From NCBI GenBank assembly GCA_027559495.1, contig JAMXSV010000004.1, positions 1,105,001 to 1,169,000 of the forward strand: a stretch of DNA of 64,000 bases, written 5' to 3'. The stretch is from Aurifilum marmelostoma (taxonomy: Eukaryota; Ascomycota; Sordariomycetes; Diaporthales; Cryphonectriaceae). The translations under genes were made by a program, and so were the position numbers. The notes beneath the pieces are model-generated. The model saw only the letters and a list, made by a program, of their open reading frames with translations, was not told the origin of the DNA and ran no database searches. Below are positions 1 to 11,140 of the stretch, one piece after another (positions within the stretch are counted from its first letter, which is position 1; every line of letters begins with the position of its first letter).

Positions 1-898
1 GGCACCACTGAGACTGACATTTCAGCAATGGTCGGTACTCTGAATTCTCCTGTCAGACCCCATATTCATGACCCGAGTCAGGGAGGGCTGTCAAAGGAGG
101 GGTCCAAGCTGTAGTACATGATAAGTAGTAGTAATTACTCTGTCGCTCTGTACATATCTAGTATCGGACGCTACCGAGATCAACCCCTCCCCCGCCGGAC
201 ACTAGCCCTAATCCATGCTAGCCTCTCCTCCTCTGCAGGGCCCTTATGACCAAATCGGTACTGAGGCTGAGGCTATTGTGACGACATGCTCCGTTGCAGC
301 ATGACCTGCACCTGAACTGGGACTAGACAAACCAAGCAAAAATGGATGTCTGCGGGCAGAATATCACACATAGGTAAACCCTTGATCTACATGATGATTA
401 CATGACACATTCTTGTCGATTTATTCATATCTTCTTTGCAGGGCTGGAAATACAACACTGGCTTTCTAGTGCTACCAAGAAGACTTTCCGCCGATGAGGT
501 CGACCTTGACTACAGCCAGAACCAACGTGGACAGTGACAGTGTGACGAAGAAAGTCAGATATAACCAAACAATCAAAGTACTAGTAGTCCTCATAGCATG
601 GTTGGATACAAGATTGCATTCTGATAAGGTATAGACTCGTGACTATGAGTCTTCCATTGATAGCAGCCAGCTCGTCTCCCTTCTCCAAATAACATGAGGC
701 GTCCATAAACATCATATCAGGTCCAGTCGTAAAGCTTAATGCGTATCTCCCATCAACTTCTGAGTATGATGCGTCAGTCCGATGGGCGTAATTCTGTCCG
801 TCTTCTTCTCCGCCAGATTGTAATCCCTAATAGTACAGCATAGCTCTCCCACATGATATGATGCCGTCACTCAACGCGGTGTTTGGCTCAAGACAGCA
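1..898. other. Gene-free stretch left of the aldo/keto reductase
   Basis: I see no supportable gene here. No long open frame with splice signals and no RNA signature was found. The right end lies just downstream of the stop codon of the minus-strand reductase, so its 3' UTR should fall here. Confidence 0.5.
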
Positions 899-2142
899 TC
901 AGGTGCGGTCATTGATGGCAAAGCGGCCCTCGCCCCAGGTGCGAAAGTGGGCCAGCTTGCCAACAGAGGAGATTTCCTCAACCTCGGCGTCCGTCAGGTC
1001 GAATTGGGTGATGGCCAAGTATTCCTTGAGATGGGCCTCTGTCTTGGTAGTTGTAATCGGTACGACTTCCAACTCAATGTGCCACTTGAGGAGAACTGCA
1101 GCGACAGAGACACTGTGGGCCTTGGCGATCTTCTGCAGGATCGGTCCCAGGGGCCCGCCGGCACCACCCGTGATGGGTGCGAGGGGTGTGTGCGCACAAG
1201 GCAAGATGCCTCTGCTCTGCATCCATGTGACATAATCGTCGGACCGCTGCAGATACGGGTGTATTTCGATCTGATTGACCGCAGGCGCAACTCGTGCGAT
1301 GTCAAGAATTGCCTCGACATGCTGCCGCAGGAAGTTGGACAAACCGAGGGCCCTGGCACGACCACTGTGGTACATGAACTCTAGGTTACGCCACGCAGCC
1401 TGTAGCTGGGCGAAGTCGTCCGTGAAATATGGCGACTCAATCAGGACCCTTGGGAACAGTCACATCAGTGCTGAGCTCGGTGAGGCTGAAGCTAATCAAT
1501 GCCAGAGCAGGGTAACTTACAGGTCAACATATGGGGTCTTCAGTCTGCGAAGGCTCTCCTTGATGTACTCTTCAGGATTCTCGATCGGACCGGACAACTT
1601 GGTGGTCAGAAAGATCTTGTTTCTTGGGACACCACTCTCCTTGATTGCCATTCCAACCTCCTCCTCTGTAAAGTAAGATCGGGAAGTGTCGATGTGGGTG
1701 AAGCCAGACAAAATGGCGTTCTTGAGCATCTCAACAAGTTCTGGGTCAATGGCGCCGCGCTCCTGCTTGGCCCATGTCGAGCCAGTGCCAAAACCAACCT
1801 GTGAGGAGGAGGAAGCAGCCTGTCAGCTAACATGGTAGTGACATACATGTAGGGAATGCGAGCAGAGATGACTGAGCGGCACAATGGGGAGAGGATCACC
1901 CAAGGACTCCCCCACAGGAAGGGGGCAAAGAGAGGAAATGGAACACCAGCAAAGGGATAGTGAGTAGCGCAGGGGCAAGGGGTACTAAGAGATAGTGGGA
2001 GCTGGGAGGACAAGAAAGAGGAGGCTGCAAATGTAATGACAGTACTGACGACTGGTATCATTGCACCGCCTGGCAATGGAAACTTTGGGATTGCCTTGGG
2101 GCCTCCAGTGAGGACACAGAAGACGCGCTCGAAGCAAGACAT
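899..2142 (-). CDS. Aldo/keto reductase (NADPH-dependent, AKR superfamily)
   Basis: Exons on the minus strand are 2142-2050, 1798-1521 and 1448-899, giving 306 aa; all junctions are GT-AG and keep frame. The fold signature is clear: an early PLPGGAMIPVVGFGTGST strand, HIDTSRSY with the catalytic Asp (about D68) and Tyr (about Y73), TTK with the catalytic Lys (about K98), GLSNF, and QIEIHPYLQ. The family normally has a catalytic His in an LIHWP-like motif. Here the spliced sequence reads DLVLIESP, so Glu (about E128) replaces His. The known role of the family is NAD(P)H-dependent reduction of carbonyl compounds in the cytosol; the substrate cannot be read from the sequence. An in-frame ATG nine codons upstream (2169) is an alternative start. 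The first intron (251 nt) is long for this window. The neighbouring BTB gene has the same orientation but lies about 1.6 kb away. Confidence 0.9.
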
Positions 2143-3738
2143 GATGGCCGACAGAGGAACCAGTGTCATCAGTAAACCTCAGGTGGGAGAGAAGCTATTG
2201 ATGGCGTCAATAGGGTGGAAGAGAGCTGTTGGTGCTCTGATTTTGCTGCGAGGGTTGTGTTGTGTTGTTTTGTTGTTTTCGCGTGTGGTGTTGTCGAGAG
2301 GAGAGGTCTGGAGCGGCCAGCCACTCTTCAGGTAGGAGAAACGATCTTTCGAACAGGAGCCTTTGTAGTCGCAGCGTTCGAGATGGAAGGGATGTTCAAG
2401 AAATGGTCGTCGCTTGCTTCCTGGGTTGGAGAAGGCTGCTTGTTCTGGGTCAGTGAAGCTGGAACATAGGAAGGGAGGAAACACGATGACCCACCCAAGA
2501 CGCGATTTCATCAGTGCTCATAGTGTGCTTGCTCTTCAGAGAAGTTGTTTTTGTTGATCCTGGGTTAGGGAAATCTCCAGGGGGGGGCTGGAATATGGCA
2601 GGAGGCCACCGCTGGTAGCCAGAACATCAGGAGAGAAGGACGCAGAGGGACACTGTCCAGCGCCTTGCCACCAATTGACAGCTTCCGAGATCGAAGAACA
2701 TTCAGATGTCCAGGAGGGGAGTGTGAGGGCAAGAAACAAAGCTTCGGCAGCAGGTTCCATCCATAAGGTGATCCAACGCTGCTAAAGATGAATGTCAACT
2801 GCTGAAGAGAGCTGGAGCAGTTGCTTTCAGTTGCTTTTCCTTCTCAGGGTACTCCAGCGCAAGCATTTTCATCAGAGGGGTTGGGCAGTAGCGTTCCTCA
2901 AAGGAGGCAAGGTACAAGGCAAGGCAGCAAGCAGTAGATACCCCAAGGACACCTCGATAGGGGAAAGTCATCTCGAGAAGCTGCCAGAGCTACATTTAGA
3001 ACCAGGGCAAGGCCAGCCTGAAAGGTTCCAGGGAATGCAATCCTACACCTATCCCAACCATTACAGAGTGATTTGTTGAGACTTGAGGTTGGGGAAGGGA
3101 CAAGGCTGACCAGTCGTCCCACCCTCCCCCCCAACCCCCCTTCTTCATTCATGCACCCAAGCAGCTTTCTGTCCTATCCCTTACCACCTGCTTGCAAGTG
3201 CCACCTATGGGATGAGAGGAAAGAAGAAGCAGTGACTTACTTTATCCACTCTGTATATATAGCTGCAGCAAATCAACGTTGATGGTTTTGTCACTCGTCC
3301 AGTTGCAAAATTGTTCAGAGGGCAAATGATATGAGGTCTGCATTTTGACTTGAGCCTTGGAAAGAGGAGATATCCTGTGCAATGGATCAAGGTGCAGCTG
3401 TGGTTAGGTCCCTGCACGCGCACGTAGAGATGACTGGCTGCACCAGAAGAGCAAGTGCTGCAGTGCAGTGACCCCCATGCTTCTTGGAAAGTCACAAGCC
3501 CCCCAACCCTTCAAAGGTTACCACCCCCAATTGACACTCTTGACACCAAGGCGCGCGCAGTGTCTCGCTTTTGTCTGGATTTGGGATCCAGTATACGGTT
3601 ATTTGCGCGATACAAAGAACGTCCCTGCGTTGTCCAATTTACCGCCATCGTCCCCCACGCCAATGATTTCCTCCGCCATTGCCCCGAGTGCAGCTATTGG
3701 TACCTGGACTGTCTCTCTCAAATACTTGCCTACAAAAG
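2143..3738. other. Upstream region of the reductase, no gene seen
   Basis: This is about 1.6 kb between the start of the reductase and the 3' end of the BTB gene. It holds a TATATATAG-like sequence near 3249-3257 and a cytosine-rich stretch near 3125-3140. Open frames here are short, without splice logic or a recognisable protein pattern. Confidence 0.4.
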
Positions 3739-5024
3739 TTAGTTAGGATGGAATTCACCATTTATACTGCCCCATATCCTAGCCTTACTACTGATCATGT
3801 CTCCCAGGTCGCGAGACGATGGTCGCTGAAGCACTTGCTCGCCCTCGCGTCCGCATTTCTCCCTCCCAGATCGACCCAGATCGGCGTTCAGCTCGTCTGT
3901 TAGTATCTCGATGTTTTCGGCAGACAGATCGGAATTCCGAGCTTCCACGGCCACAACAGGCTCGCCCAATGGTACAAAGTCGGGAACATCCTCCAGCACC
4001 GCCATCACGGGTTTCGCTGCGTACAGTGATCGAGGCTTCAAGATGTTTTCCGTACAAACAGGCTCTCCACAAATAGGTCCGTCGCTCCAGGGTTTTTGTT
4101 CACCAGCAGGCTCAGGCTGAGAACTAGTGTAGAGCTCTGGATTAGGGATCGCACTCTCTAGGGCAGGGCGGAGCCCAAGGCCCAAGGACTCAAGGGAGGT
4201 GAAGCAGGGAGACATCCCGGTGTGGCCACAAATACAAGTTCTGATTCGAGTTCAGGGAAGACGTCATCCGAGCCGAGTACCGAGACATCCCCGTCGTCCT
4301 CCTCCTCTCCTCCCTCTTCCTCGGGCCGAAACCGCATCCCCTGCGCTAGGTCGACCATTGTTGCACAACAGATATCAACGATAGATGTACGGCTGCATTC
4401 CAGTCCATCGCCGGCGAATAGTGGTGATCCAGGATGGGCTAGGAGCGCGCCCACGCGCGCCTTCACATAATGGAAGATCCAAACGTCGTCCACACACGGG
4501 CGGGGATACTCGTCTTCCAAGACGCGCAAAACAATCCGCACACTCAGATCCGCGCCGAGCCTCTCTGCCTCGCGGCTCGCCTGCTCCGCCAGCGGAGCCA
4601 GCTGGTACGCCCGGGCCGCAGCATATACCCGAATGGCGGTCACAAAATCGGCGATCCGCTTCGCATAGGGCGAGGACGCTTGTGGTCGGAGGCTCTGATA
4701 GGTACCGGTGTACAGGTGGTGGATTAGCACATGGCCAACGGCTTCAGGGACGTCTGTCACTCGTATACTCGTTGGGTCCGCTGTGTTCTGGCCTTGTACG
4801 CGAGCGGCCAGCTTTAGGCTTGGGCGTACAAGATCCTTGGGTACACTGAAAGGAGTAACTTGATCTCCAAAATAAAGGTCGATGCGGGTGCTGAGATATG
4901 GACTTGTTCAAGTCAGCGGAGAATGAAGAGGGAAGCGGCTGATTACTGACGATGTCACCGGTCGAGGGTCCATGGGCTCCGTGGCTCCGGCCAAGAAGTC
5001 AGAGGAGAATTCAATCTTTGCCAT
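3739..5024 (-). CDS. BTB/POZ-domain protein
   Basis: Exon 1 is 5024-4951 (an in-frame ATG at 5042 is an alternative) and exon 2 starts at 4890 after a 60-nt intron. The joined sequence begins MAKIEFSSDF, then runs through STRIDLYFGDQVTPFSVPKD and IRVTDVPEAVGHVLIHHLYT: the N-terminal half of a fungal BTB/POZ fold, with the strand that is normally followed by a YTGxY motif. A helical region with many Ala and Glu residues follows, then a strongly acidic tract (EEEGGEEEDDGD). Read straight through, exon 2 stops at 4158 (268 aa). A 47-nt GT-AG intron at 4235-4189 would instead join phase 0 into a further 149-codon frame ending at 3739 (392 aa), and that frame looks protein-like. Fungal BTB proteins of this size are usually of unknown role; BTB mediates dimerisation or Cul3 contact in other families. 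The BTB call is firm, the C-terminus is not. Confidence 0.72.
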
Positions 5025-6724
5025 GTCTTCATCTATGAACATGTGTCTGTCTGTGATGTGTGCGTACCGCGCAGTCACTATTTGGGCACGAGAAGATCGT
5101 GGAGAAACCACCCCGCCCCCCGGCATGGCAACACTCCCGCATGAAATATACACCTGGGGACAATGGATCATGACCAACACTTCATGCGGAAACAAGATCA
5201 CGACGCTTTCCCGTCTGTGGCAGCTGCACGAGTCAGTACTACAGTACGACATAGGTACATGATCCCATGTTACCACACACGGCTCCGTTTGCGGCGAGAA
5301 TGCGCACGGGATAGAACATGTGGGCATGCGGGCTATATTTACCTACCTGTCTTGAAGCTGGTCTCCCATTCCATCGGGTTGTTCTTCTCTCATTAAAGTT
5401 AGAGCTAGGCTTAGTACTATACTTTATAGCTTTTTTTCTTTTTACCAGCGGACAATGACCTGTATACCTCTCGTGCAGGACATCTAGACTTGATACATAT
5501 GTCAGCCACTAGATTGAAGGCAAGGCTGGCGTCTGAGGCTGACTCCTTCGCCAGCTTTTAGCCAAGCAAAACAACTGCATCCAATGATGCCAGGACAAAT
5601 TTCTTTCTGACTGCTCTCTACTTTGTATGCAGATCCTCAGAACATGTACTAATCTGAAAAGAGGAGGAGGAAGCAGTCCAGGCCCGAGAAGCTGCCAGGC
5701 TCTTGAGGCTGACGATCGCGGCTAAGTCCATCCGGCTTCTACGGCATCATCTAAAAAGCTTCTGGCGGCGTCTCCTGCCGACGAAATTATGTTACAGCTT
5801 CCCGTAGTATAGATGCCGCAGTGCTTCTCGCAACCACATCCGCATCTGGTAGTTCCTAACTATCGGATTAGGTAGTCAACCTCCCAAACTTATTTCATAG
5901 GAAACCGGCCGACCGGAGCATAACGGCATCTTCCCATGATTTTGAGGACTGAGAACGCTCATGTCAGCACTGCGGAAACTCTGCGATGAAGAATGCATTC
6001 ATGTGATGGTAGACATGACGTTATTCGCAAAGCCGAGAAACTCTATGGACTTGAGCACTTCTCAGGAACTTAGTGTCGAATGATCTTCATTCCCTGAACT
6101 AGCTGGCGTCAGAGCTTGATTTGGACACACCCGGGCAGCTGACCGTTAGACTAATCACAAATGCGACCAGAATACAAAGGCCGGAGATAAATATATGGAG
6201 ACACTCAGTGCATAAAAGCATCTCAAGGTTTGCGGTGAGAAAACCCCTGGAATTTCTTGTTGGCCCAAGGGGGAGACACATGTGCCCCAGCCTTAAGCAG
6301 AAAAACAGGGTTGTCATGTCTCTAGTAAGTACTCAAGTAGTCCAGGAGGACTTTTGAAATTACCTGATGATCATTACATTAGATCACCTATATCAAGTCT
6401 CAAACAAGAATGCAGGCCTTAAACAGAATTGAAACATAGTTCACATAAATAGACAGGCCTGTATGGCCTACACATATGTGTTCATGCTCCATATGTTCAT
6501 CGTGTCACAAGAGTCTTCCTTCGCAAGCACAGTAGAAGTCTTAAAGCATCTGTATTTGTTTTCCCCAAAATTAATGACCCACAATCTTCTCTAGGGTGAG
6601 CCAAGAGGAAGGGGTATGTTATATCATATCATTCCGTGACAATGAAGTGAGTGAAGACAGAGCAAAGACAGAAAAACTTAAATCTTGCTGCCACGCTGTT
6701 CACTACACTTTGTAGACTGACATC
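5025..6724. other. Gene-free stretch between BTB gene and secreted-protein gene
   Basis: About 1.7 kb, the left part being the BTB promoter. A short T-rich block occurs near 5430-5440. I see no coding region, RNA gene or repeat that I can support. Confidence 0.4.
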
Positions 6725-7582
6725 CTAGCACCATGCTCTATGAACCATGACGTTCCAGCCATCTTCAAAAAACTGTTGGCCACCTGCTAAGCCAGCTCCT
6801 GGGTAGGCTCGGCAGTCTCTCCCAATACGAGCAGCACCATCCGCAATGTCACTGAAAGAATCAAGAACCTTGGTCTCCTTGCCCTATTTGAGCAGGAAAG
6901 ATGGGGAGAAAACAGGTCAGCCAACCTGTTCCGTATCGATGCCATCTGCAACAGGAGAAACCAAGGGAGGGAGACAAGACAGAGCTATTCAACATACATC
7001 ATTGCACCATGCTATTGCCGCTTTTTTAGAGCAGCTGACCCTGCCGCACTCACCCGGTCCAGGAGCGTTGGATGGCCGGCCGTCGATCAAGTCGAGGTGA
7101 TATATGCCTTTCCAGATGTGGGGCAGATTTGCGGCCCTGTGGCCAGGGACATGGCAGACCTGTGTGGTCGGTTTGTGGCTGCGTCGAGAAATATGACCCC
7201 GTGAGGAGCCTATAGAACGATCGTGTGCGACTGGGGCTTCCTGCATACGCAGGTCCATGTAGTTTGGGTCGACCGCACGGACGACCTCCAGCACGTCTTG
7301 TACCGTCCCCGTGACAGGTAAGGTGTCTGCATATTAAAGTCAGCGACAAGTCAGGTCGAGGCTGAAGTAGTTTCGAGTGCGCGCGGGAGGCTTCATGAGG
7401 AAATCAATGTCTACTTCAGGCGTGAAAGGCTTACGGGCTTCGTTGATCCGTATATCCCACCCAAGGTCGATCATCTTGTAGGTGGTATTGTCAGCACCTA
7501 TGACCACGGCTGGCCTGGACCAGGCAGCAGCTTGAGGACTGAGGGCGCCCAAGAGGGCAACAAGAAGGCTTGTGCATAGCAT
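6725..7582 (-). CDS. Small secreted cysteine-containing protein
   Basis: Three exons, 7582-7435, 7326-6998 and 6883-6725, give 211 aa. Intron 1 (108 nt) has donor GTAAGC, a CTGAC branch site and phase 1. Intron 2 (114 nt) has donor GTATGT and acceptor AATAG, phase 0. The N-terminus MLCTSLLVALLGALSPQAAA is a typical signal peptide. The mature part ends in a pattern I recognise from many uncharacterised fungal secreted proteins: GPGECGRVSC, AIAWCND, then FSDIADGAARIGRDC and DGWNVMV. Six cysteines lie in the mature chain. Such proteins are exported and sometimes called candidate effectors, but no biochemical activity is established and I do not assign one. It lies about 1.8 kb from another small secreted protein transcribed in the opposite direction. 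Confidence 0.8.
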
Positions 7583-9363
7583 TGTTACGGGGTGTCGATC
7601 AGGGAGGGTTCATTGCAAGCTAGAAGAGATTTGAGCTGTCGCAAAGTTGGAAATGGTCATCTGTGGTTTGGGTGTTCAGGAAGTGCCCTTGATATTTTCG
7701 CACAAAAGAGGCAGGACGGACCTCATAATTATATACATTAAAACTAGGAACAATCCATGTCAAAAATCTTCTATTAGTTGAGATCTTTTGGTGGTGCTAT
7801 TCTAGAACTAACACGGAGAAGAAGTCTTAGTTGCTCCTAGTTGCAATGAGCTACAGCCTGCTCACATCCTTAGGCTAGCCCTGACGCACATTCTTTACAA
7901 GGGCACGAAAGATATCTACGGTAAAAGGTTTGAACTTGTAGTGTGTGATGCTGATTTCTCTCCATAGTCAAAAACCACGAGGTACCTCTCAAGGAGGATT
8001 ATCTTCTTTAAAAATCTGATTCACACTTGGTTACCCCAAATGATGATATTGACTTGAATGAAAAATTCCATGCTAGCCACACTTTAAGCACTCGGTTGGT
8101 GGCATTCACTTGGACAGACAAAGCCCTCGTCAGTAGCTGACAAAATTCGTGGCCAAGGTGGAACCTGATGGATCACCTCTGCCCACAAGTCGGAGCTGCC
8201 TGCAGCCTTGCTGCTGAATTCAGCTTCATACCACGATATTGCTTGCTGATTCTGAGGCCTGGGTCTATGAGAACGATTCAATACACAAGACTAACAGTTC
8301 TAGGAAGATCTGACTTTGACACCTAGGCATGTGAGATCGCCACATAGCTATTCAAGGACATTGAAGAGTCATCCTTTGATGGCCATGAGACTAGGGTTGA
8401 AACCAAATAGGGCTTAACTATTTGAACTCCAGCTCTAAGTTCCCCAGCTAGCTACTTGTGGCTCTCCGTCGATCAAATTGGTCCTGTAGCGTGATCACCC
8501 GAACTTTGCGCGAGGAACCAGCGCTCATATCAGCGCCCACAGCCAGGGACTACTGCATTCTCCTGAGGGAATCTGTGGGATGTAGTAGTGAGCGCATAGA
8601 TTGAAAACCAGAAGCGGCAGGTAATTAGTCATGAATATGCTAGAGAGCTGAGCCATTTGCACGAGGACCTTGTCCTGAGGTCCTCTTTCGCCGGGATCCC
8701 AATCTCATCTGTAGTTGAGAGGCAGAACAAGTACACAATAGCATAGGTCTTTGGAAGTCTCAGCATTGTCAATACCAGCCCGTCCTTGAGTCGTTATACT
8801 CAAAACAACAACTTTTTCCCTTTGTCAAAGCCCTGAGAGTAACGCATTAAAGAAGCAAACTTCCTACTGTAAGACAGAAATATAGGCTTGACAATTGGTA
8901 AATTTCACAGAATTAATGAGATTAGTGAACACTAGTATCTCTCAGAAGGCCCTAATTCCTTGAGTAGTGGCTTCATATGTGTATCTGGCCAGTCAAAAGG
9001 TCCAGATTTGGTCCAACAGCAGTGTAACACACTTTGATAGACTAAGAAGGCCTTGGACTCAAACTTGACAGCTACAAATTTTCTATTCGTCATTGATCTA
9101 GAGGTCGAGCTGTAAATATTGTTAAGAATGTGTAGTCTCAAGAGGGTAATGCATAAATGGAAGACTAAGTGGTGGACATCGCCTCCTAGCTGGGTGTAGT
9201 TGCGTCGGTCATCATCTATGTGAACAGCATGCCCCCCTCCCCTCTCCCCTTCGTTGCGCCAAAATTTTGATCATCTCCCATTAATCACAAAGAACAACCG
9301 TCCAGAACGACAGTAATCCTATTTGAACCTCTGAAGGTCTCTTCACATCCATTTCGAGCCATC
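7583..9363. other. Shared upstream region of two divergent secreted-protein genes
   Basis: About 1.8 kb between the two starts, AT-rich, with no open frame that looks coding. Because the flanking genes diverge, both promoters must lie here. I could not identify a specific regulatory motif with confidence. Confidence 0.4.
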
Positions 9364-10090
9364 ATGCATTCCTTTCCTACCTTCATGATCACTTCCTTCC
9401 TGCTGGCCATCGTGGGTGCAGGTCCCATCACCCCAGGCCACTGGCCTGGGCTACCAGACCTAAACCAGACTTCCAACATCGCGACGAGGTCGATGGACTT
9501 CGCAGGCGATCCCATCCTGGACCGATACTGTGTGTACGGCGGGCCAAAGACCGCCAACGGGTACCCCGACGCTCAGTGGATAGAGGTCTACGCCAAGAGG
9601 TGGGAGCCGAACATCAACAAGTTCACGGACCAGTGTGCCGATGACTTTCGAGTAGAGCTTGAATATCGTACGTCCTCGCCTCATAGTCCAAGCTGTGCGG
9701 CTCCTCTTCCTTTCTCATCGTACGAGAGCAGAGTCTTTCTCGAAGAAGAGCTATTTCGGGCTAACTGTCCAAATACGGCTGCCGCTGCTCAGAATGCACC
9801 GCCGATGTCATGAATTTCGTCTGCGATGTGACCGAAAACGCCCAAGGAGACCACGGTGTGAAGATCCGATTCCACTTTCGCAAACAACAGTGGCCCAACC
9901 AAGACCAGTGCGCAATTCCTTTCTGCACAGCCTCGTTCCCCTGCCTTGCTGTGTCGGTGGCGTGCGTGTAATTACTGACCATTGAAACAGCCGTGTGGGA
10001 AGCATCGAGCGGGCCTTTCGTTATACCTCGACGTATAATCGGCCGCATGATACTGCCGCCATTAAATGCACCAAGTCGCCAGATGCGTAG
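9364..10090 (+). CDS. Small secreted protein, orphan
   Basis: The preferred model has exons 9364-9667, 9793-9907 and 9991-10090 (172 aa). Intron 1 has donor GTACGT and acceptor CTCAG. Intron 2 (83 nt) has donor GTGCGC, a CTGAC branch site and acceptor AACAG. The N-terminus MHSFPTFMITSFLLAIVGAG is a good signal peptide. The mature part carries five cysteines (DRYCVYGG, DQCADDF, YQCTADV, FVCDV, IKC), suggesting a disulfide-bonded extracellular protein. If intron 2 is retained, translation ends at 9971 with a Cys-rich tail (160 aa). I do not recognise the family. A secreted role in host or substrate interaction is inference from size, signal peptide and cysteines only. Confidence 0.68.
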
Positions 10091-11140
10091 GAGGACTCCT
10101 GATGGCCGTGTAGGTTCTATGGTTTGCATTGTATTTTGAGCGTCTATGCATGTGTGTGGGATCATACAGCTCCTTCAGGCCAGTGGTGATGAAAATTTAG
10201 CATAGAAAGCTTCAGCGGGAACGACATGATCTTTACAGGTGAATGGAAAAGCTCTCCCATAGACTGATAGATTGCAGTTTGGCCATATATTGGACCTTAA
10301 TTTTTGTGTAATTGAGCATCTCATGAGGTCAATACTAGTCATGCTCGCTTTTGTCCAATGCAAAGAGACGTAAAGGAAAAACATTTGGGGCTCAACAGAA
10401 GTCCTTCTATCAGAAAGATTGGCCACACAGCCGTGGACATTCCTTTTCTTTCTGTCTCTTTTCCTCTTAACCCTGTTCATCAATATGGATGGCCGAGTGC
10501 TCTTGAGTCTCTCAAAGGAGATCCGATATGATCATACAGAACTAGTGTTGCAGCCTCTGTGGGAAGAAGATTGAGGGAGAACCAGCTATGTCTTCAACAG
10601 AGAATCGACAACCAGAATTCGGAGAACACCCATGGGAGAGAAAGGATGCCTCAGGGGCAATCAGGTGACCACGCCACATAACTTGGCTGCTTACCTTTGT
10701 TATACCACGTAGCCCTTCTTCTATCAGTGAAGTAATAGAAATAAAGCATTCACAACCTCAATCAGCCAGAGTCTGAAGTAGACAACCGGTACATGCTTGT
10801 AGCATCAATGGTGCCGTAGTTGATGATGAGTCTGCACTTTGAGCTAGAGAACCCCCCAGTATTCCGCCACGCCGTACTCTTCCTGTTCAGGCTGCCCTAG
10901 AAACAGGATGGGAGATAAATATACATAAAAAGATGAAAGACAAGCACCCTGATGCTGGACAAATTCGGCCCATCGATTGATCGTGAGAGAGCACTCAGCC
11001 TACTGTTCCACACCACCAATTTTTCAACCAAATACCAGTATGCCTTTTCTTCCTCTGCCAACACTTGGGTAGACCATTAGACTTCGAAAAAGAGACCTTT
11101 ACACCCCTTCCCCAACCCCCTTGCATGAGGCACGGCATCC
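10091..11140. other. Gene-free stretch, 3' ends of converging genes
   Basis: About 1 kb between the secreted-protein gene (+) and the RhoGAP gene (-), which converge here. Both 3' UTRs are expected in it. Only short open frames without splice support were seen. Confidence 0.45.

Noticed and set aside
7327..7347. A 21-nt GT-AG interval as intron 1 of the first secreted protein
   Set aside because: Too short to be spliced. The 108-nt intron from the GTAAGC donor at 7434 keeps phase, and this interval carries its CTGAC branch site and acceptor.
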